From assembly GCA_963920635.1 (NCBI GenBank), contig OY987301.1:14674501-14738500 (forward strand): a stretch of DNA of 64,000 nt, written 5' to 3'. Source of the DNA: Pseudeuparius sepicola. Lineage: Eukaryota; Arthropoda; Insecta; Coleoptera; Anthribidae. Positions 22,800-35,393 of this stretch are shown piece by piece. The stretch's first letter is position 1. The number at the start of each line of letters is the position of its first letter. A program made the position numbers and the translations under genes. The notes beneath the pieces were generated by a model. The model ran no database searches. It was given only the letters and a program-made list of their open reading frames with translations, and was not told the DNA's origin.

Positions 22800-24140
22800 A
22801 GTTCCTAAATGATGTTCCAACACACGAGACCACAACCAGATATTGAATATCCAATTTGGGGGAGCATGCACGGCGAGCGTCTTCGGGAAACTTACGAGGC
22901 AAACTCGAAGTTAAAATTGGGCCATCTCTCAATTAAGGTAGGGGTAAACGATACCTATACTGCAACTTCTGGTTAACCATGTCTGATAAATATTGGGTTA
23001 CGGATAATTATTATATGCGTGGCCGTAAGGGGATATGCAAAGGTCAGTGATGACCCGGGGATACAGTTTTTCTGGCTTGGGACTGTAATAATAAGGCAAA
23101 CATTTTCGTTTAACGAGGTTTTAGGTCAGAGTGTATCTAGCGCCCCTAGTTTGGACTTTTGCACAGTGGAAGGTGTCCCATTTTCGATATCTGTACTTTT
23201 GTAGGTTATATTTAATTTTATAAGACGAGAAAACGTTACAAAAAAACTATCACCAATACTCCGCAGCCAGAGTCTGATTAACTTCTTAATTGTGTCTTCT
23301 TATTACACGCGCTACTTCGCTCGGGTGGATCTTCGAGCCTTGTTGCCAGATTTCTCAGAAAAGGGCTATGTTGTAGTCGGTTGTGACTCTAAGTGATTCT
23401 GTTCACATTTACTGAAAATTTCTGCGCTAATAAAATATTTCTGCGCGGGCCTAGGAAAGTGTTTTTCTTTAATTTTAACTTTCAGACGGTATCGTGCAGA
23501 CGTGTCAACCGTATCAACGCCAATAAATCCAACTGGCATTTTCGGTTGGGGGCCACACCGAAAAAAGGTTTATTGGGACCCCGAGCGATGCCGTGCGAAC
23601 ACTAAAAATTTGTAGCCGGCCAGTAAAAGTTGTCGCGAACTGAAATTAATTTAAGACCCAGTCATAAAAGATAAATGACTCGACACGAAAACACTTACAT
23701 TTTAGGCACGAATTTTCGTGGCCCCGCCACCGATACGACCGCAACGGAAAATCAATGAGCATTTTCGCGCCGCTGTAATATATTTGCGTCCAATTATTTG
23801 CCCATTTTATTCATATTTATGTAACAATAAAGTAGCACGAAAATCACGGAAAATTATTTTCTTCTTCCGGATAAATATACTGATTTTCTAGAGTAGTAGG
23901 CCGGATGGTGGGGTGAAAATAATTTAGCGTAAATGGAAAAATCGGGGGTACCACACCATATTTTCGAAATGGGTAGATTTTGACATGCTACAAGAGAAGA
24001 AATGTGTTTAAATGTATTAATGTTTTTAAATAGAACCAGACAAGAATAATTCATTTAGTTATGTAAATTTCAAACATATCTACACAAAATTTTTATTTAT
24101 TAGTCGATATTGGCGTCAAAAGAGAGGAAAAATATTTATT
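22800..24140. other. AT-rich DNA with CpG-rich core near 23.41-23.78 kb
   Basis: The core has CCGTGCGAACAC, CGCCACCGATACGACCGC and TTTTCGCGCCGCTG in an otherwise AT-rich stretch. No reading frame is convincing. The rest is unremarkable. Confidence 0.35.
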
Positions 24141-24149
24141 ATAGAAAAA

Positions 24150-25085
24150 TATGTTTGCAATTAAAGAAATATTTATTTCAGTAAATACCTATTTAATTTT
24201 TAATTGGGTTTTTCGCAACAGAAACTTGAAATAAACTGATTAAAAGACAACTTTTTCAAGTTTTTTAAGTTAAAAGAACGAAACTTTGAACGTTAACTCA
24301 AAAAATAACTTTAACAATTTTGTTTTCTGAGCATTCGGGAATAGTATATTTCATTACGAGTCTGGAAATAGAGATTTTTCCGTGCGCGCGTGACAAATTC
24401 CCGTGTGAGGCGCAGCCGAACACGGGAAGTCATATGCAAGCACGGAAAAATCTCTTTCTGGACGTGTAATGAACGATATTTTTTATTATACTTCTTTGAC
24501 AACGGAAACTTAAAACATTTTATCGGCATATTATAATAAATTTAATTGACAAAAAATAAACAATGCAGACAATATAGTGTTTGGTATATATGATGCGTTT
24601 CCATGGTTACTCTCAAATTATTTCAAAGTTGCTTTGTTGTAAATTAGTTATTGTCAGATGAGGTGAATAAAACGTCAAAAATATTACAGAAATGTCTCTA
24701 AATATTGAAACACTTACGAATTAAAATACAAAATAGGTATATGTTAAATATCAGAGAGCATATAGAGTTTCTTAAATTTAGTTTACTTTGCTGTATATTT
24801 CTATTTTAAAGCCATATATTCGGTATTTTTATTCAGTTTTTCCATGCACTGTTTCCGTGCGCTAGCCCGAAAAACCCCATCTTTCATTATTGCTAAAACA
24901 GATGAAAATAAGGTGTTTTCAAAGAAGTATAATAAAAATAAATGTTCCTTCTTTCTCAAAGATATCATCAAGTCAAAGTGAAATGCAAAAATAGGCATTT
25001 ATGAATTTTCCTGGCGAAAAGTTGTCTTTTAACGGATTTAAAAATTAAATGGATCTGTTTGCCCCACAGAGAAATTTGCGACAAT
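24150..25085 (-). repeat. Family H, copy 2, with central hairpin
   Basis: It shares long blocks, in inverse orientation, with 41380-42540, including the hairpin at 24354-24470, the ATCGGCATATTATAATAAAT block near 24525 and the sequence around 24560-24770. The right portion (24780-25070) repeats parts of the left in inverse, so the element is itself partly palindromic. No protein is encoded. Class unknown. Confidence 0.72.
24354..24470. repeat. Nested hairpin in family H
   Basis: The outer arms are ATTACGAGTCTGGAAATAG and CTTTCTGGACGTGTAAT; inside them GATTTTTCCGTGC pairs with GCACGGAAAAATC, and inside that TTCCCGTGT pairs with ACACGGGAA around a loop containing GAGGCGCAGCCGA. The same structure occurs at 42089-42205. 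Confidence 0.8.
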
Positions 25086-25653
25086 ATTTAGAGCAAAGGT
25101 TTATACTTTTTTTTTAAGATTTCTTTGGTTCGGCGGCCATCTTGCACTATTTCCTACCCAGCCTTCTCGCAAGACCTATGCGTCATATTCAAAAGCGATT
25201 ACGACTTTCAGCACTTCCGTTGGCAGCGCAGTCGCCCTCACTTATTCTCTTGTATGCAAATGGTGACATTTAAACTGAAGCCATTAAAAGCCACTGCCTA
25301 CGTCGAAGAGTGGTACCTCACTGATAGCGGCCGTCCCAGGCTCGACTACCACCTATAATAAATCAGACAGCTGACGCGGTACTACCAGCGCCAATTAACT
25401 TTGACTGTGCAGGGTGGTGCCGAGCTTAAAAAGTTAGTACCCCGAGTCGGTAATTGGCATCAGTGCCCAGCTCCCGTGCTGTTTGTGTAAGGATTATAGG
25501 GGAATCTAAACCTGATGTATTTGTACCCTCATGTAGAAAAACAAATATAAACTGATTGTACGTAAGTGACAATAATAACTTATAAGTACAGGTCATCTAA
25601 TTAATTGTGATAACACCTAAGCACATGCTTAAGGAACTAGAAATTTCTACCTA

Positions 25654-26905
25654 CAGGGTGTTTCATCTTAAGTGCGAACACCCCCGTAAAATTTGTATTC
25701 TCCATTCGATTTTAGCTGCGTTTTTTCTAAAAATAGGCCACAAAAAACTCTACGTTGGTGCAAAATTTCAGGTCTTAATGTCAATTTTCAAGGCCTACTA
25801 CAAATTTTTTTCTAGTAAAAAATGATGAAAACCATTTAGCGTTTTTTTTATTTAAAATCTGACACCACAGCGTTAATCAGGAAAACCTAAAACCCCCGTA
25901 TACCAAATTTGAACAAAAAATATACAGGGAGTTCCATTCTGCAGGGTGTCAAAATAGGAATTTTAAAGGCATCTGGAGAGTCAACTGTGCCATGGAATCC
26001 CGTCAAAACAGATGAATGATCGACAGGACTACTCAAATTGTTGGTGTGCAAAGATTCAACACAAAAATGTACAGGGTCTTTTTCTCTGATGGGCGATGTC
26101 AAAAATGCTGAATTTTTATTAAACTTTATATTGGTCAGGAGTGCTCTGGAATCATTGAATAAATATTAATAAATACAAAAGCAATTTATTTCTTTACATC
26201 ATCCAACCAACAAATTTAATAAAAACAATTCAAATTGTTGGACCTTTATCAATAAAGTCACTGTCTAAAAGATGATACATTTTCTGTGCGTTTCCTGTTG
26301 TGGCACACCAGCCACCTTAACTCATAATGGACTTACTGACTGGCAGGCTTCTGTATTTTTTAGACTTAGTTCGTTTGTAATGTCTGGGGTGGTTTTGATA
26401 TACTCGATTTTTGACCTGTATAAAGTTTAAAAAATTCAGCATTTCGAGTTGCTGCAGAGAAGAACACCTTGTATATTTTTTACTGGATCTTTGCACATCG
26501 ACACTGTGAGTGGTCCTGTTCATCATCCAACTGTTTGGAAGTAATTTCATGGCACACGTGACTCGCCAGATGAGTTTAAAATTCCTATTTTGCCCAACTT
26601 TCACGCAGCCTGCAGAATGGAACTCCCTGTATATTTTTTGTTCAAGTTTGGTATACGGGGGTTTCAGGTTGTTCTGATTAACGCTGTGGTGTCAGATTTT
26701 AAATAAACAAATCGCTAAATGGTTTTCGTCATTTTTTACTAGAAAAAAAAATTGTAGTAGGCCTTGAAATTTGACATTAAGACCTGAAATTTTGCACCAA
26801 CGTAGAGTTTTTTGTGGCCTATTTTTAGAAAAAAAAAACGCGGCTAAAATCGGATGGAGAATACAAATTTTACGGGGGTGTTCGCACTTAAGATGAAACA
26901 CCCTG
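25654..26905. mobile_element. Foldback element, 1,252 bp, TA-flanked
   Basis: Ends read CAGGGTGTTTCATCTTAAG and its complement, next to TA (25652-25653, 26906-26907). The arms pair over roughly 480-500 bp each (25654-26137 and 26400-26905), with a second internal end-like motif, ACAGGGAGTTCCATTCTGCA, near 25925 and inverted near 26610. The loop is about 260 bp. No transposase is present; open frames within the arms are mirror artefacts. An old copy, judging by the many mismatches. Confidence 0.85.
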
Positions 26906-26909
26906 TACC

Positions 26910-28370
26910 TACGTCAGAGAAATAACCAAGGATAGAGGGAACAAAAGCATCAAAATGCACACGTTTGTAGTCAATCAACATACTATAAGTTAAATTTATC
27001 AAAGTAACAAACATTACCTGTGATAGGTTATGTCCTACTCTATGCATAGTTCCGATGATGTAGTTACTATGAACAATAAGTGATCCAACAAAATGGGGCG
27101 GAACTATTTTCAGGTGGGTATATGGGCCTATACCAAATTTTTTATTGATTAGCTAATCTAATAGCAGCTATAGCTAAAAGAACCCTTATAAATTTACGCT
27201 TAGGTAAACGAAGTCCCCACTGCCTTTCTGTTCGCTAGATGCCTAATTAGAGAGAAAAAACAATTGTTGGAGTTTTTGAGGCTTGAAGACACTGTAAATG
27301 AAATAAGTTCAAAAGTAGAGAAAGGTAAAGGCACAATATCTTTTTTGTTGTAAAGCCAGGGCTAGAGATAATCATAATTATTGTTCACACCCACACAAAT
27401 CAGTGTAAATTGCCGTACAAGCTTATTATCTAAAATCATAATTGTCTCGATTTTTTTCAGAGTGTTATAAAGCTTGAAAAAATAATTACAGCACCAGATG
27501 GCACCACACATTTTAATTATGTTCTAAAATTATTACCAGATTTATGAGCGCAGGCCTGAGTGTGTATACGCCGGGTAATTTTCTAAACACGCTGATAATT
27601 CCATCAACATAATATAAGAATGAATTCCAGGGCTTATAAATTTTTTGTCAGCTTTATTAAACGGTGTTAACATGTTAAATTGTGGAACGTTTATTTTGTC
27701 ATAAATCTAGCGTGTAGGAGACGACCGTTGCCGGCGATTTCTGAATAATTATGACGCCGCATGCTATTTCGGTACTAAAGTTATTTCCTATTAAGATTCT
27801 TTGTATACTTTTGTGTTATATGCAATTTGTGCGATCTGTAACAGCCAGGCAGGAATTTAAATTTAAATATCTTCATATTATTCATAAAAAAAATAACCAA
27901 GGGAAAAACATAAGCAAATATTTTAAAATCACAAAACGGCACAGAAATTGCAAAAATGTAAGGGGACTCTGTAATTATGTAAGTATACGCATAGATATAG
28001 ATGGTATAGTTTTTATCAACTTTTATATCTCCCTTATTTATAAATTTTGTCTAAATTGGCACTAAAAATACCTACGTTTCTTTTTGGAGCTCTACACGAG
28101 CTTTAAACATAAGCTTAAACTTAAAAATACTCTGTATGTATATAGTAGGTACACCTAACTGCTACTAAATCCGATAAACTAAAATATATAATATACCACC
28201 CTTGGTCTGCGACTTGAAAAAATAATGGTATAACCAATAGCTGTTTCAAGATTTGTTCACTTAATGCTTACGCAGTAAAAAATCGACTAGAGTGAATTGA
28301 TAAAATTTTCTGAGTGAAATTCCTGAGTGAAATAATAATCAGAATTGGGTGATTTAAACAAAGGAATATA
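26910..28370. other. AT-rich DNA, nothing firm
   Basis: A phrase CAGAGAAATAACCAAGG near 26915 recurs at 63661 with some flanking similarity. A small CpG-rich patch lies near 27720-27775 and runs into an open frame at 27751-28065 with no known domain and lysine-rich AT-driven composition. No gene can be supported. Confidence 0.35.
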
Positions 28371-28371
28371 A

Positions 28372-28895
28372 TAGTTATTTATGTACCAAGGCACTGAAGT
28401 TCAACTTTTTATGACTCATGTGGAATTTAGTTGCCGAGGCCTCTGGCCGAGGCAAATAAACCACATGAGTCATAAATGAACTTCAGTGCCAAGGTAAACA
28501 TTATATTTTTTGAAATCGGAAAAAATGTTTTAGTAGGCAACAAATAATCATAAGGGATCAATCGTCCATGAACCGACTGCGCGAGCGTTGCTTGACTGTG
28601 ACGATCGCTCTACCTAGGTCAAGTTGAACGAGGCACGGCGCTTCCCAACAGAAACTCCAAACTGCTGCCTGTTGTGCAGCCTCCATGAAAAATAGATTGA
28701 TATTCAAACCTACTAAAATATTTATATTGAAAGATTGTGCTGCTAGGTAACAATTTTGCAATGTGTACAAATAGTTAAATGGGCATTTATTGGCCGCGTT
28801 TTGAATATTTGGTCGCTTTTGACGGGTGATGGCTCCGCGTCTGGCATTTGATGTTTAGATCTCGCCAAGGTCTACTTATTGAAAAAATTGTACGT
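28372..28895 (-). repeat. Family R, copy 2
   Basis: A near-complete minus-strand copy of the 3455-4012 repeat. The hairpin (28389-28493) has GACTCATGTGG and CCACATGAGTC arms around GCCGAGGCCTCTGGCCGAGGC-like loop sequence. The MNINLFFMEAAQQ frame is open here too (start near 28710). It contains about 60 bp (GACGGGTGATGGCTCCGCG region) that copy 1 lacks, and its far end is truncated relative to copies 3 and 4. Confidence 0.75.
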
Positions 28896-28899
28896 AAGT

Positions 28900-29855
28900 T
28901 GTTTTAAATCTTATAATTACAACGAATACCGCATAAACATTTTAATATTATTGAACAACCTTAGATAAGAGATTTTTCAACAGAAATATAAATATTCAAA
29001 GCACTTCTGCAAAACTAATTTTTATACAGGTCCGTACTAATTTATTGAAATAAAATATGTTATTATAATATATTAAACATTACTTAATAATTTACTCAAT
29101 TTAGAATGAACTATCACTCTGACCTGATTACTTTGAAGTGTCTAAAGAGGGTAATTTTAATAAAAATTGATTTTCATTTTCACTCGCCAAGCAGTTGATC
29201 GTGTACTCTGAGCTAACGCCTGAAAATTTAACTCAATAATGGTTGGACAGAATCTAAGACAATATTGAGTACAATTTGAGTGAAGTATTCCACTCCAAAT
29301 TTTTTACTGTATAAGGATTACTTTTGGCATCTTTTTAATAAAAATATTGGCGAATAAATTTAGTTTTCTCAAGTTATAATAATAATATAATTATACCTTT
29401 CCAAGTATATAAGAGATAAGAACAAGTCATTTCCTATACCTCTTTTTATAGTATAACTTGACTTAAATGAACAAACCAGTCTACTTCAATTTGTATCTAT
29501 ATTAGTGTTTGACTGAGAGGAATGGATACCTAAGGAATGATATATACCTATACCTACCTATATACGTTTCTTATTAATATTCTGTTATATTTCTACTTAA
29601 GCTTTTCTAAAGTGTAGCCTTTGTATTGCATTGAAACTACCAAGTACCAATGGGTACAGCTGAGCATATATTAGGTTTAGGCCTCTTGTTATTAGTGCAT
29701 TATGATAATTATTCCTGAAAAGTGTCTGGGGGCGATCCTCCAAAAAACTCTCGGAGCAGCCTACAGCGTCCGCAACATGTTCAAAACTCTCCTGCTAAAC
29801 ACATATCATTATAGCCCCAAATTATCCGGAATTATGTTATTTCTTAAGTACCCCA
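28900..29855. other. AT-rich DNA, nothing recognised
   Basis: A CAGTAAAAAAT motif near 28271 and its complement near 29300 could be decayed ends of an element into which family R inserted, but the match is too short to claim. Otherwise AT-rich with no coding signal. Confidence 0.35.
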
Positions 29856-29859
29856 TTAC

Positions 29860-30300
29860 CGGGTGAACGACGGCGATTTTTGTTGCGGTGGCCCCGGAAA
29901 AAAAAACTATCAATCAATCTCCCGGCGCAACAAAGCCCAGATTTCACAGTGCCGTCGTCGTTTAAATCGGTCTGCTACAGGTGACCGAGGAGATCTGATT
30001 ACGGTCGATTACTGCCATCGGTGGCTTTCCGAGAAGACCGCGGATAAAGGACCCGACGCACAAAAAGCCACCAAGTGTTTAGCACACGGTCGCCTTCCCA
30101 TAAAATTGGCCATTCTTGTGTCATTTTTGTGCCCGCGGGTTTATAGTGAAATGCGCTGTTGAATCTAACGGAAATGAGCCTTGGAAACTGCTTTAACTGC
30201 TTCCTGGTGCGCGGCGAGCTTGTTCGAGAGGAGATTTGGTGACAAGTGGAACCATTCAACAAGACGAATAAACGCGACCACACTTAGGAGAAATGGGACG
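29860..30300. other. CpG-rich non-coding block
   Basis: GC-rich with GTGGCCCCGG, CCCGGCGC and GTGCCCGCGGG. Frames on both strands (29863-30162 plus; 29999-30283 minus) overlap and show no known domain. Possibly regulatory; unproven. Confidence 0.35.
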
Positions 30301-30560
30301 GGCTATTAGTATTACTGACAAAAGTTTACAAACCGAAGCTTGCGTGCGGTTCAATGAATACAACTGGTTTCCACAAAAGATGTCTGTGAGCCAAACTGTA
30401 AAAACTAAGATAAACGTTTTTCTTTACTACATTATTTATAAAAGTATAAGGCAGCACTTAGTTGTACTATTACCATATATAGAATAAACTACCAATTAGA
30501 CCAACAACTATGCAGGGTACTACTAGGTTAAAATGTCTGCACTTATCTGGGACACAATGT

Positions 30561-30917
30561 GTAAAAAATATTTTTAAAAACAAGCTTTTATTTAAATGCT
30601 CTGAAAAGAAGAAAATAAACTTTATAATAAATCAAACCAAGGCAAACCCATAATTTTGTTACATTATACAACTGTATATGATATAAAAGCTTGTCGCGAG
30701 ATTATCGTGTGTAATTTCTTTTATAATAGAAAAATATATTTTCTAGTTAAAATTTTTTTCAAGATATATAATATACTCTCGCGACAAGTTTTTATATCAT
30801 ATAAAATTTTATAATGTAACAAAATTATGGGTTTGCCTTGATTTGATTTATTATAAAGTTTATTTTCTTCTTTTCAGAGCATTTAAATAAAAGCTTGTTT
30901 TTAAAAATATTTTTTTA
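30561..30917. repeat. Palindromic repeat with ~145-bp arms
   Basis: The arm at 30561-30705 and the arm at 30775-30917 are near-perfect complements, from GTAAAAAATATTTTTAAAAA at the outside to CTTGTCGCGAGA against TCTCGCGACAAG at the inside, with a loop of about 70 bp. The arms match better than those of most foldback elements here, so it is relatively young. No target duplication was seen. CAGAGCATTTAAATAAAA in the right arm resembles GAGCATTTAAATAAAA in the insertion at 53533-53861. Confidence 0.8.
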
Positions 30918-30948
30918 CTATTAATTTTATTTTCAACTTTTTAGTTCT

Positions 30949-31185
30949 ACTCTTCAAGCCCTTTCTATTTATACCCATATTAAGGCGGTTGACAAGAAAA
31001 TACATTATCCGCCATCTTAGAGGGGCGGCCATATTGAATTTAGTGAGATGTCACTAACTTTATAGTTTTCTACTCTTCAATCCCTTTCATTTGATACCCA
31101 TATTAAGGGGTTTACAAAAAATACTTTATCCGCCATCTTTGGCGACGGCCATTTTGAAAGTATTACAATATTGAGTATTGTATAT
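30949..31185 (+). repeat. Two-copy tandem repeat, unit ~119 bp
   Basis: CTACTCTTCAA(G/T)CCCTTTC, ATACCCATATTAAGG, then TTATCCGCCATCTT and CGGCCAT occur in order at about 30949-31060 and again at about 31068-31185. It is followed by CAAAATTTCAGCTCAATCGG near 31215, a phrase of a kind I associate with satellite-like or transposon tails in arthropods. No coding content. Confidence 0.7.
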
Positions 31186-31399
31186 TGTATTGTCACCGGA
31201 ACTAAAGGTGTATGCAAAATTTCAGCTCAATCGGATGTCAGGGAGTGGTTCTAATTCAGCTTGCAAGATTTGACCTAAATATACATACATTGCAAGTTAA
31301 ATAAAAGCTTGCAATGACAATGATCCGAAAATATTTACCAAAGTAGAATCGGTTAGTTCCAGTGACACACGGTAAGTTTTGCAATATTCTATTATACAA

Positions 31400-32940
31400 C
31401 CCATCTCTCAAATTTAAGCAGAATTCATTAACGTAAAAATGAACAGCAACGGTTTTTAACCGTATATAACCACCATAAATGCGTCCGTAAATTCCGGTAG
31501 TTCAGAAACTGCCGTCCATAATACGAAAACGGTCTCCTACTTTCTAATTGAAAAGCCCATAAAAAATAATCACTGGACTACCGCCATTACACTCGTGCAA
31601 TCAATTCTAACATGAAATTTAATGTCTGTGACTCATCATCAATTTTTCCGGTAAAACAATACGGCCGTCGGAAAATTGCTAGTCAGTAACCGCTGATTAC
31701 CTGGCCCGAGGATGTAGACACAAAAACCGGGCTCATTAAAAGATCTTTTGCATAGATTAGAGCGGATAATTTCGCACTATTAATAAGGCTGTCCGATATT
31801 TTAATAAACTCGTTAGGGTAACGAATGCACCTTGGTTTTCTAGACGAAATAAAGAAATTAGACCTTCTGGGATAGGTCGAGGGACGCCGTTGCATCGGGT
31901 GTCGGTTTTGGGAGATGCTGACACTGCCTGACACGCACACCTCGGGTCATGCCGCTCTCTAATTTTGGTAATTGGTTAATATCGGACGGTGCCTCGTTGC
32001 AGCTCTTTCTTTGGAGGGGCAATTGAATAAGGGCCTCGCGTTGTGGATTTTGGCTTGACAGGGAGTAATTTGGAAAATAATATGAAGGAAAAGAATCACT
32101 GGCTTCATCAAGATCCCAAAGCATTCTTCGCAATTCTAGAGGAAGGATTTAAATTAGCCACAGACTCTCCTAAATGCACAAATATATCCCACATGTTAAA
32201 TAATAAAATAGCCTCATTTTAAAAGCAATGCAAATATATTTTACATGCGTCAAAACATTTCATTACCTACCTATAAACTTTTTAATTAACAATATGCAGT
32301 AAGTGAAGAGAGAACAATATAAATGTCATAGTGTCATCAAATTTACAAAGAAAGCTATCGGGCACTCGAGAAAGAAAACTCAACCACAGACATGTTTTTA
32401 AGGACAGTACTGTACAGTATCGGTATAGAGGACATTTTAAGCAAAGACAAGTAGTCTAAACAGATGCGACATGAAGATTGTAGGGCTAGAAGCAGATACC
32501 TATGAGAAGCTATACATACATCACAGTTATATATACTTACACATTTATATATTTATATTTCTCCTAAATGCCATTGGATTCGTCTTCTGAAACATCAGAA
32601 CTCTTTGATTTTTTTTTCAAATACAAGAAAAGAAAGCTAGCCCATTAATAACTGATGTAAAAATATGGCGATTTAACCACCACACTTACCTATATCATAG
32701 ACGAAGGACAAAGGCCACACATAATATATACTGTCAGAAACATTGTTGACATTTCCGCGAGTCGCAGCAAATACCTTGCATAAAATTGTATATAAGGGCT
32801 AATAACTAAATTACTTACGCATTAATTTGGCAATGTAAATAACTATTTTTGGTGAATTTAATTTCTTTCATTTTTTGTATCCCGGAAATTTTTCTTAATA
32901 ACTATTGTTTTTCGAGATAAACATGGTTTATGCAATAAGA
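31400..32940. other. Mixed DNA with CpG-rich block at about 31.68-32.06 kb
   Basis: The block has CGGGCTCATT, GGACGCCGTTGCATCGGG and GACACGCACACCTCGG. Two minus-strand frames overlap it with no known domain. From 32070 to 32940 the sequence is AT-rich; a phrase near 32820-32850 (GCAATGTAAATAACTATTTT) also occurs near 8198-8217 and hints at another dispersed repeat. Confidence 0.35.
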
Positions 32941-32954
32941 TACCTGATTTACAG

Positions 32955-34106
32955 CGAGGCCAACGACAAAGACAGGCCATGGCGCTAACGCATAATCGCG
33001 TAGTCACGTGACCAACTTAGTCCTATATAATAAAAGGCATTTTTGGAGATAAGTAGAAAAAACAAATTTCGTAAAATTTTGGCGAGTTTTCTTTATTGGT
33101 TTTGTCCATCCAGGCTTTCTCTAATTGTTTTTTCAAAATTTTCAATCTGCATCAGCTGTTTTGGGCTGAGAGTTAAACGGCAGTGCACTCAAATATTTTG
33201 GCACATTCTCAAAAATTGTTGGGACAGCACCTTCCATTAGCTTAGGTGATATTATCTATAGGTATTTTCCTCTCACAACACATTTGTCCACTTTAATTGT
33301 TTCACTTTCTTGAAAATGTGTTAGCCACACATACACAGGGTTTTTTAGAAATTAAATCTCAGTTGGAATTTGACGAATCCATTTTTGGCGCAAATTTTCA
33401 TTCCAAGGCAAAGCAAAAGTTGTTATGGTGACATTTTCTTCCTGGCTTTTGTAATATGTATAAATATAATATAAACAGGCCCAATATTTGGTATTTAGGA
33501 TATTTTTTACGAAATAAAAATGAAAACTCACCTCAGTATACTGTAAATATTGACGAGGTCCCAGTTGATCGGCTGAATAGGATCCGTATCAGGGCGTGGG
33601 TCGACAACGAAAATCCTCGAGTACGTTACAACACTGATTTATTTCGCACAGGGAGAATGGTGAATACAAAATACACAAACCCGAACGTGGTCAACGGGAA
33701 CGGCTTCCAGCCACCCAGACCGTCTGAACTCGCGGATCTCCAGTAAGCAGTTTCGCCCGTCTGTGTCTCAGGCTCCGCTGTCCATGTCCATTCCGGGTCC
33801 GGGGGGAGAATTCCCCTTACAGCGCTCACGCGTCGGTGCGAGCGGCACCAATACTCCTGGACGGCACGACTCCCACCCAGACGCCATAATAACACCTGGG
33901 CGGTTCCCCTCCGCCAGGACACACGCGCACTAGACACAAACTTGTTTCTAAAATATAAACTAAGACGTTTAAAAACACTTTAAACATTTAAAACTTCTCA
34001 AAACCCAAGCTGCCGCTTTCAGTTATGTGACAAACGACATGTAAAGTTGGACTAAGATGGTCACGTGATTTTTGTGCGCCATGGCCTGTCTTTATCGTAG
34101 GCCTCG
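32955..34106. mobile_element. 1.15-kb TIR element, copy 1, with 8-9-bp target duplication
   Basis: The ends are CGAGGCCAACGACAAAGAC on the left and, read inward on the other strand, CGAGGCCTACGATAAAGAC on the right; the TIR runs about 31 bp with two mismatches. ATTTACAG flanks both sides (32947-32954 and 34107-34114), or nine bases if a shared G is counted. A full second copy lies at 60482-61534. No transposase is recognisable; overlapping frames in the GC-rich right half (33620-33940) are not kept open in the other copy. An 8-9-bp duplication allows hAT, MULE, Merlin or P type; the TIR does not match one I can name. Confidence 0.85.
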
Positions 34107-34269
34107 ATTTACAGATGCGTGACGTCATTAATTGGGGTAGGTCTAAAGGAAAAGAAAATAGGAAAAACCCTGGCAGGTAAAACACAACCCAAGACAAGAA
34201 AAAAGTTGGGCTCCTTCATACGAAAGGTACAGGGTGTTAAATGTCAAGTCTAAAAACCACTCCGTGTCG

Positions 34270-35000
34270 GCTTCCGCCAAGAAAACTAATAGCCAAAATC
34301 TGTCGCGAGCCTCCCCCTAAATGGGGTAACTGAGACGAACACCGCCGATCAGTCGGCAATAAAGCCTCCCCCAAAACAAACAAATAACGGGCCCGTAATC
34401 CAGATTAAACTAGTTGTCGCCGGTAATGGTGACATATCGGCCGGGCGGCACCGCATTCGGATAAATCAACGGCCGACAGCCGGAACTTTATTCGCCCTCC
34501 CGATGTTGGACTGCGAGTGATTAACAGCCCGTAGACCGTAGAACGAGCACCGAGGTCGAGCGTTCGCATTTAAAGTCCATTTGATTTGTTCTTGAAGCTA
34601 TTTCGTTTCAGTCAGCAGTCCAAGTCAGGTCCAAGTCGTTGTAACCATGGTAGTAGCTTAACTTGGAACGCGGCGCTTTGATCTCGTCGAGTCGAAGACT
34701 TGCCGCTGTCGGCCCCTTTGTATATCATTCATTTTTCCCGTCTAATGATAGTCTATAGGCAGCGGGGAAGCAAAAGTAGAATTGCAACCACAGAAGGAAT
34801 CCCTCCCTTCCCGTTGCCTTCACCATTATGTCGCGCCGGCTGGACTATAGATGAACTGCGTCTTGCTCGGCTTTCAGCGGAGGCGAGAAGCAAGAGCGGT
34901 CGGACTGTCTCGGCCATATTCGGAGTGGTCCTTCTATGTGTTATATCTTCGGTGGTCATAGAGTGGTCTCATCCCGTTTTCGGTAGTATTGGAAAGACAT
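34270..35000. other. CpG-rich block with possible promoter-like element
   Basis: The longest GC-rich stretch of the window (GGCCGGGCGGCACCGC, CGGCCGACAGCCGG). It contains a TCAGTC initiator-like hexamer at 34608-34613 followed by AGTC-rich sequence and an ATG that closes after four codons (34648). Frames on both strands overlap from 34700 to 35035 with no known domain. It could hold a transcription start, but no exon follows that I can recognise. Confidence 0.35.
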
Positions 35001-35393
35001 TCAACGCCAACGCCATATTAAAATATCGGTATTGATTATTTCGCAGAAATACCTAATGTCTATGTTTGACGAAACTTCCTAGGTAGGGGAGAACGGGGCA
35101 AGAATATAGCTAATCCGGAATTGTTATTTTGAATAAGTAATAAAAAAATACGAAAAAAATTCGTATTTTCTGCGTTTATATGAAAATAAATTAAAAATAC
35201 TTAATATTACTAAAACTGTGACAATGACAAAAAGTCTTACTATATTATAAAAAATGCTCAAAGTGAAACTGTTCACACCTACTTCATCACATTATTGACA
35301 ACAAACAACACCACATTCTTCAGCGTTTCATCTTTTCAGCTGCTGCATACTTCAATAGTAGGTATTCTCATTTTTTAATATTCCATATTTTAA

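Noticed and set aside
25654..26905. Paired frames of 69-95 residues as genes
   Set aside because: They are mirror images in the two arms of a foldback.
28271..29305. CAGTAAAAAAT inverted pair as ends of a nested element
   Set aside because: The match is about 11 bases with no duplication; too weak.
33626..33937. 103-residue frame in the TIR element as a transposase
   Set aside because: Not conserved in frame in the second copy at 60.5-61.5 kb and no transposase motif.
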